A stretch of DNA of 64,000 nucleotides, taken from the NCBI RefSeq assembly GCF_001761485.1, contig NC_090771.1, positions 1,364,001 through 1,428,000 of the forward strand, written 5' to 3'. Source of the DNA: Yarrowia lipolytica (Eukaryota; Ascomycota; Dipodascomycetes; Dipodascales). The notes under the pieces are model-generated. The model did not search any database and was not told the origin of the DNA. It worked only from the letters and a program-made list of their open reading frames with translations. The position numbers were made by a program, and so were the translations under genes. Every line of letters begins with the position of its first letter. The stretch's first letter is position 1. Shown here one piece after another: positions 59,801 through 64,000 of this stretch.

Positions 59801-61276
59801 ATGGACGTTGAAATGAAAGACGCGGCTCAGCAGCAGGAGCCCGTTTCTGCGAGACAGACACAGGTGCACCGAAAGAGCTCCAAGCCCGAGTCGCCACCCT
59901 TCATCTTCGACAACCCTCGAATTCAGCCCAACACTTACTGCATGGTCAAGTTGCCGTCGGAAAACTTCCGAGTGGTCAAGCTGATTCCCAACCAGACCAT
60001 TTCTATTGGCAAATTCGGCTCGTTTCAGGTCAACGACATCCTAGGACTGCCCTACGGTTACACGTTTGAAATCCAGGAAGACAAACGACTGCGGATCATC
60101 CAGGAGGGAGTGGACGACCATGACTACGTAGTGGGAGCCAAGGGAGCGCTGCTGGAACCCGAGGAGACCAACCAGACGCTTATTGACACTTCTGAGTCAC
60201 AGACTCTGTCAATGGCCGAGATTGAGGAGATGAAGAAACAGAAAACGCTGTCAGGAAAGGACATCATCGACCATGTTATCAAGGGCCACAACGAGTTCCA
60301 CAAGAAGACCGCCTTCTCCAAGGAGAAATATTTGCGAAGAAAAGAGCAAAAGTACCTGCGACGGTTCACTCCCCAGCCTATGTGTTCGTCCCTGCTGCTC
60401 GATTTCTACCTCGAGAAGGATTACAAGAAGGTGCTGGACATGAGCCAAGAGATGCTGGCCCTTCTGCTGAGTATGGCTAATGTTCGACCTGGAGGCAAGT
60501 ATTTGGTTGTTGATGAGACTACTGGTGTTCTTACCGCGGCGCTTATGGAGCGAATGGCTGGAGAGGGCCTTATTGTCGTTGCCCACGAGAACGAGCACCC
60601 CAACCTCGACGCTCTCAAGTACCTGTCCATGCCCACAGAGCTCCAGGATCGAATGATCAAAAGCATAAACTGGCTGCAATTCTTTGAGCCCGAGGGCGAG
60701 GAGGAGGTGCCTGAGAAGACCCCCGAACAGATTGCGTCCATGAAGCCTCGAAACCGAGGAGCATATTTCCGAAAGCGAAACCGGTGGCTGGAGCTTCAGA
60801 ATGTCAACGATCTGGTGGCCAACCAGGGCTTCGACGGCCTCATTGTGGCTTCTACTTTGCATCCCGCCTCTATTGTGGACCGAACATTGCACGCAATCGG
60901 AGGCTCTCGACCTGTGGTTGTCTACTCCGAGTACAAGGAGGTGGTCACCGAGGTGTCACAGCTCATGCTCAAGGACCTGCGGGTTCTTGCTCCCTCTATC
61001 TGGGAATCTCGAGTTCGAAAGTACCAGACAATTCTCGGCCGAATGCATCCCAGCATGACCTCGAGAGGCGGAGGAGGATACCTTGTGCATGGAACCCGAG
61101 TTTTCCCTAACGAGGAGGTCAATGCCACCCAGGTGCGAAACAGAAAGAGAAAGCGAGAGGATGGCGATAAAACTAAGTCTTCGGAAACTGAGGGCAAGTC
61201 GGAGGAGTCCGTGGAACCTGATACCGAGCAATCGGCCGAGCCTGAAGCCAAACTAGAGACTGATGCTGACGCCTAA
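59801..61276 (+). CDS. TRM6: tRNA m1A58 methyltransferase non-catalytic subunit Trm6
   Basis: Trm6 (Gcd10) binds tRNA and, with the catalytic subunit Trm61, methylates N1 of A58, which stabilises initiator tRNA. The 491-residue product shows the family start ([48 protein letters not shown]), the '[40 protein letters not shown]' segment at about 145-190, and a methyltransferase-like fold without an S-adenosylmethionine site ('[32 protein letters not shown]'). The C-terminal 50 residues are rich in Glu, Ser and Lys, a low-complexity tail. Length is close to the 478 residues of the budding-yeast protein. The ATG at 59801 is the first in frame and lies in ACCATGG. Confidence 0.94.
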
Positions 61277-61328
61277 TTATTTAGACGGCCATAGCTTTAT
61301 ATTAATGTATTATAAACTTGAAGTACGA

Positions 61329-62831
61329 TCATCTTTTGGCCCGCTTGTGGGACTCCAGAGGGAAGGGGTCATCCTTGTTCCAAGAGAATTTCGAACCTGG
61401 ATGGTGGGACCTCAGATGTGAATCACCAGGAGTAGCATACATGTTCTCTCTGAGGGAACCACCGGGGACGGCGTAGTCGTTCCAGAAACGTCCTCGCTTC
61501 TGTAATTCGGGAATAAGCAAGTCCACAATATCAATGTAAGTGCCAGGGACAATAGCAGACTGCATGTTGAAGCCGTCGATGTCTCCAACTTCAATCCACT
61601 CTTCCATACGGTCAGCAACAGTGGTAGGGGATCCAATGACAATGTCGGATCGTCCACCAAGTGCCAGTTCCTCAGCAACACGAGCCTTGTTCCACAGGGC
61701 ATCGGGAGTTTTACTGGAATCGGCCCATTGAGAGATAGCTTTGCTGATGGCGACATTGTCCACCTTCCTGAGATCCTCGTCGTCGTCGTAGATTCCAAGA
61801 TCCATTCCGAACCACCCTCCAAATAAAACAAGAGCTCCCTCACGATCGATGTAAGAGAAGTACTCGTCATACTTGGCCTTGGCTTCCTCGTCAGTCTCTG
61901 CTACGCACACAAACATGGAGGGAATGAACTTCAACGATTGGGGATCGCGGCCGTAGTTAGCAGCAGTTTTTCTAATGTCATCAACAGAAGATCTGACGTA
62001 CTCGGGTGAAGGAGCCTGCAAGAAGATGGCCTCGGCATGCTTGGCTGCAAAGTCCCGTCCAGCTTTGGACATACCTGCCTGGTACAGGAATGGTGTTCTC
62101 TGGACTGATGGTGAGCAGATATGAGGTCCAGGAACATTGAAGTATTTTTCATTATGGTCAATGTATCGGACAAGAGTAGGCTCGGCAAAGGTGTTGGATT
62201 CAATGTCAGCCTTGATGGCATCTTCCCTCCAGGAGGACTCCCACAGCTTGTAGCAGACGTCCATGAATTCATTGGCAATGGCATATCGTTCATCATGAGG
62301 AGTTTGAAGATCATTACCATGATTCTTTGCTCCACTCTCCAGGAAAGAAGTGACAATGTTCCACCCAACTCGTCCTTTTGATATATGGTCAACAGTGGAG
62401 TACCTTCGGGCCAGAGCAAATGGAACATCATAAGTAGTGGAGGCGGTAATAGCAAACCCCAGAGACTTGGTGACCATTGTCAACGCAGGCACGAGGTAAA
62501 GGGGATCGTTGATGGGATATTGGGTGCCAGCTTTGATTCCAGGGTCCTTACTTCCCTTGTAGACGTCATAGACGCCTCCAATGTCGACGATGAACAGGGC
62601 ATGGAACTTACCTCTTTCAAGGACCTGTGCAAGCTCGACCCAGTACTCAATGTCATTGAAATTCTTGCCCTTGTGTCCAGGGTGTCTCCATAGTCCCTGA
62701 TTCACATTAGTAGGCGCGTTGGCGGTCAGTGCGTTCAAGATGAGCTTCTTCTTCATCTTAGGATGCTCTGGTACTCGTTCGGGAATGGGAACTTTCCCAT
62801 TCTCAACGCCTTTCCAGGTAGCGATATCCAT
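61329..62831 (-). CDS. Bacterial-luciferase-like FMN monooxygenase (NtaA/DszA family)
   Basis: A 500-residue flavin-dependent monooxygenase of the NtaA/SnaA/DszA group. These enzymes use reduced FMN supplied by a separate reductase to oxidise nitrilotriacetate, sulfur compounds or alkanes. Family features include 'LNALTANAPTNVNQGLWRHPGHKGKNFNDIEYWVELAQVLERGKFHALFIVD', 'ARRYSTVDHISKGRVGWNIVTSFLESGAKNHG', 'GPHICSPSVQRTPFLYQAGMSKAGRDFAAKHAEAIFLQ' and a C-terminal 'GDIDGFNMQSAIVPGTYIDIVDLLIPELQKRG'. No signal or membrane segment is present. The real substrate cannot be told. The family is mainly bacterial with scattered fungal members, so ancient transfer is plausible. The start at 62831 is the first ATG, and the codons two positions upstream contain TTG. 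It lies tail to tail with TRM6, only 52 bp apart. Confidence 0.9.
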   Translation of the reverse strand: MDIATWKGVENGKVPIPERVPEHPKMKKKLILNALTANAPTNVNQGLWRHPGHKGKNFNDIEYWVELAQVLERGKFHALFIVDIGGVYDVYKGSKDPGIKAGTQYPINDPLYLVPALTMVTKSLGFAITASTTYDVPFALARRYSTVDHISKGRVGWNIVTSFLESGAKNHGNDLQTPHDERYAIANEFMDVCYKLWESSWREDAIKADIESNTFAEPTLVRYIDHNEKYFNVPGPHICSPSVQRTPFLYQAGMSKAGRDFAAKHAEAIFLQAPSPEYVRSSVDDIRKTAANYGRDPQSLKFIPSMFVCVAETDEEAKAKYDEYFSYIDREGALVLFGGWFGMDLGIYDDDEDLRKVDNVAISKAISQWADSSKTPDALWNKARVAEELALGGRSDIVIGSPTTVADRMEEWIEVGDIDGFNMQSAIVPGTYIDIVDLLIPELQKRGRFWNDYAVPGGSLRENMYATPGDSHLRSHHPGSKFSWNKDDPFPLESHKRAKR

Positions 62832-63346
62832 TTCCAATGACTTTCGGATGTGCCTGTTGTTGATTTGTTGAGAGGTGGTGACTCAAGCAGGAGAGTCATG
62901 CGAGTCATTTTCGGTTATTTGAGTCATTTGGACATTGAGTTGTGCATGTCAGAAGTGGACTGCTTGAGACATGGGCGCAGGAGTGTTTTTTTATTGTGTC
63001 TTCATTCTTGTAAATGGAGCAGTACGGTACGAGCAGTTATATAATGGTTGTCTTGATAATGTTTTGTTTTGTTTGCCTTCTTTCAAGGTGAAAAAGTACG
63101 GTACTACTGAACGATATCTTATCTTTACACTACTACTTCTTGATACACTATGCGGAAGGAGGAAATGACGTATGCAAGACATTCATTCCCTCCTTCCACT
63201 ATGTACTCCTCCCGAAACTAATTGAGCAGCTTGGTTCCAAGAGACACTCACAACTACAAGTACAACGATACCCATATTTGTGATGGACAACACCATCACA
63301 GCACGAATACATTAATCTCACATATATTGTTTATAAACAGTTAGAG
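62832..63346. other. Intergenic region, no gene seen
   Basis: About 515 bases of AT-rich DNA. It should hold the promoter of the monooxygenase and the 3' end of the wall protein transcript. No gene is seen. Confidence 0.6.
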
Positions 63347-64000
63347 CTACGATAAAGCAACGAGAGCCAGAATTCCAGCAAGTAGTGCGCCGACCGAGAT
63401 GACCAACTTTGAGCCTGAGTTGGCCTGGGCAACTGGCTTGGGCTCAGCAGATCCTCCGTTTGAAGGCTTATCAGCAGCGCCGGTGTTGGTGGGCTTGTTG
63501 GATGAGTCGTTTGATGATCCGGGCTTGTTTGGAGAGCTATCGTTATCAGACTTCTTAGGGGTTTCAGACTTCTTAGGGGTTTCAGAGTTGTCAGTCTTGT
63601 CAGTTTTCTTGGTCTTGTCAGTTTTCTCAGTCTTGTCAGTTTTCTCAGTCTTGTCAGTTTTCTCAGTCTTGTCAGTCATATCAGAAGAACCAGACTCATG
63701 GGTCTTATCGGCCTTCTCAGCCTCTTCTGTCTCCTCTGTCTTCCCGGTTTTGTCTGTCTTCTCAGTCTTCGTTGTCTTGTCAGATTCGCCCGCCTTGTCA
63801 GACTTGTCCGCCTTGTCAGATTTGTCCGCCTTGTCAGGCTTGGAAGACTTCTCGTCCTGTGAAGCGTCAGTGGTCTCACGAGCACAAGGAACGGTGATTT
63901 CCACGGTCTTCCCCTCGCACTTAGGACAAACAGTCTTGATAACAGTGGAAGGGGCGTTCTTGGGAACAACTGTAACGATTGTCAGAGTGGGTGTTATGCA
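63347..64000 (-). CDS. GPI-anchored cell wall protein, C-terminal part (cut by window edge)
   Basis: The last 217 residues of a protein whose start lies beyond the window; the frame is open at 64000. The visible N-terminal part holds a two-cysteine segment (TVCPKCEGKTVEITVPCARET) similar to motifs in fungal wall adhesins. It is followed by a Lys/Asp/Thr/Glu-rich, very hydrophilic repeat tract (SDKADKSDK, then TDKTEK units), then Ser/Asn/Pro-rich spacers, and a C-terminal GPI signal: a small-residue omega region (NSGSK) and the hydrophobic tail LVISVGALLAGILALVALS. No enzyme domain is visible. The protein is probably anchored to the plasma membrane and then cross-linked to wall glucan, but the family is uncertain because most of the N-terminus is missing. 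Confidence 0.85.
   Translation of the reverse strand, partial: CITPTLTIVTVVPKNAPSTVIKTVCPKCEGKTVEITVPCARETTDASQDEKSSKPDKADKSDKADKSDKAGESDKTTKTEKTDKTGKTEETEEAEKADKTHESGSSDMTDKTEKTDKTEKTDKTEKTDKTKKTDKTDNSETPKKSETPKKSDNDSSPNKPGSSNDSSNKPTNTGAADKPSNGGSAEPKPVAQANSGSKLVISVGALLAGILALVALS
63593..63676 (-). repeat. 18-bp minisatellite encoding TDKTEK
   Basis: About four and a half copies of an 18-bp unit encode Thr-Asp-Lys-Thr-Glu-Lys, changing to Lys for Glu in the last full copy. A second 18-bp unit (encoding SETPKK, read from the minus strand) is duplicated perfectly just downstream at about 63549-63587. The repeats keep the reading frame, so length variation between strains would be tolerated. Confidence 0.9.

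Noticed and set aside
1-64000. tRNA and 5S rRNA genes
   Set aside because: I looked for B-box-like GGTTCGAATCC and its reverse complement and for 5S-like segments in all spacers. The few near matches (for example near 46605 and 61391) lack the rest of the structure or lie in coding DNA. A tRNA search program would be decisive.
1-64000. LTR elements, DNA transposons or virus-like elements
   Set aside because: No long terminal or inverted repeats, integrase, transposase, reverse transcriptase or capsid-like readings were seen in any frame. A library-based repeat search would be needed to exclude short remnants.

Overview
This window looks like nuclear chromosomal DNA of the oleaginous yeast Yarrowia lipolytica, most likely chromosome B. 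The assignment rests on recognising the single FAD2 delta-12 desaturase, the mitochondrial/peroxisomal carnitine acetyltransferase and the mitochondrial enoyl-CoA hydratase in the arrangement I remember from that genome. It also rests on the intron style (GTGAGT donor, CTAAC branch point only 2-4 bases before the acceptor AG), long gene-poor intergenic stretches, and a GTAC-rich motif of the TACTTGTAC type in most spacers. No database was consulted. All genes are ordinary single-copy eukaryotic genes. I see no tRNA or rRNA gene, CRISPR array, or intact or recognisable mobile element.

Layout. 0-9 kb holds a secreted protein, a hotdog thioesterase-like protein, FAD2 (minus strand) and a zinc-free medium-chain dehydrogenase, separated by long spacers. 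9-25 kb holds MSH1 (mitochondrial MutS), NAF1 (H/ACA snoRNP assembly), a 2.8-kb spacer, a spliced LIM-RhoGAP gene of the RGA type, NCS2/CTU2 and a spliced COX23. 25-31 kb holds ASK1 (DASH complex), a spliced BET5 (TRAPP) and CAT2. 31-42 kb is gene-poor, with TOM70, an unrecognised 597-residue protein, and an enoyl-CoA hydratase behind a leader intron. 42-64 kb is dense: a TRAPPC11-type protein, a mitochondrial/cytosolic FKBP, EAF7, NAM9, spliced SRV2/CAP, ARP5, NOP2, TRM6, a bacterial-luciferase-like flavin monooxygenase, and the C-terminal part of a repeat-rich GPI-anchored wall protein cut by the window edge.

Functional themes. Several genes act in mitochondria (MSH1, COX23, CAT2, TOM70, ECH, NAM9, probably the long FKBP form). 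Others act in ribosome or tRNA maturation (NAF1, NOP2, TRM6, NCS2), vesicle traffic (BET5, TRAPPC11), chromatin (EAF7, ARP5) and polarity or cytoskeleton (RGA, SRV2, ASK1). This looks like normal yeast gene mixing rather than a cluster. Five coding introns (49-63 nt) and one 335-nt leader intron were placed by hand, and in each coding case joining the exons restores a conserved protein segment.

No convincing undescribed system was found. The best leads are regulatory: two copies of an E-box pair with identical 11-bp spacing near mitochondrial genes; a TATA box so close to the first FKBP ATG that two isoforms are likely; a COX23 intron that is open when retained; and an orphan TATA plus pyrimidine-rich leader without a gene at about 7.06 kb.
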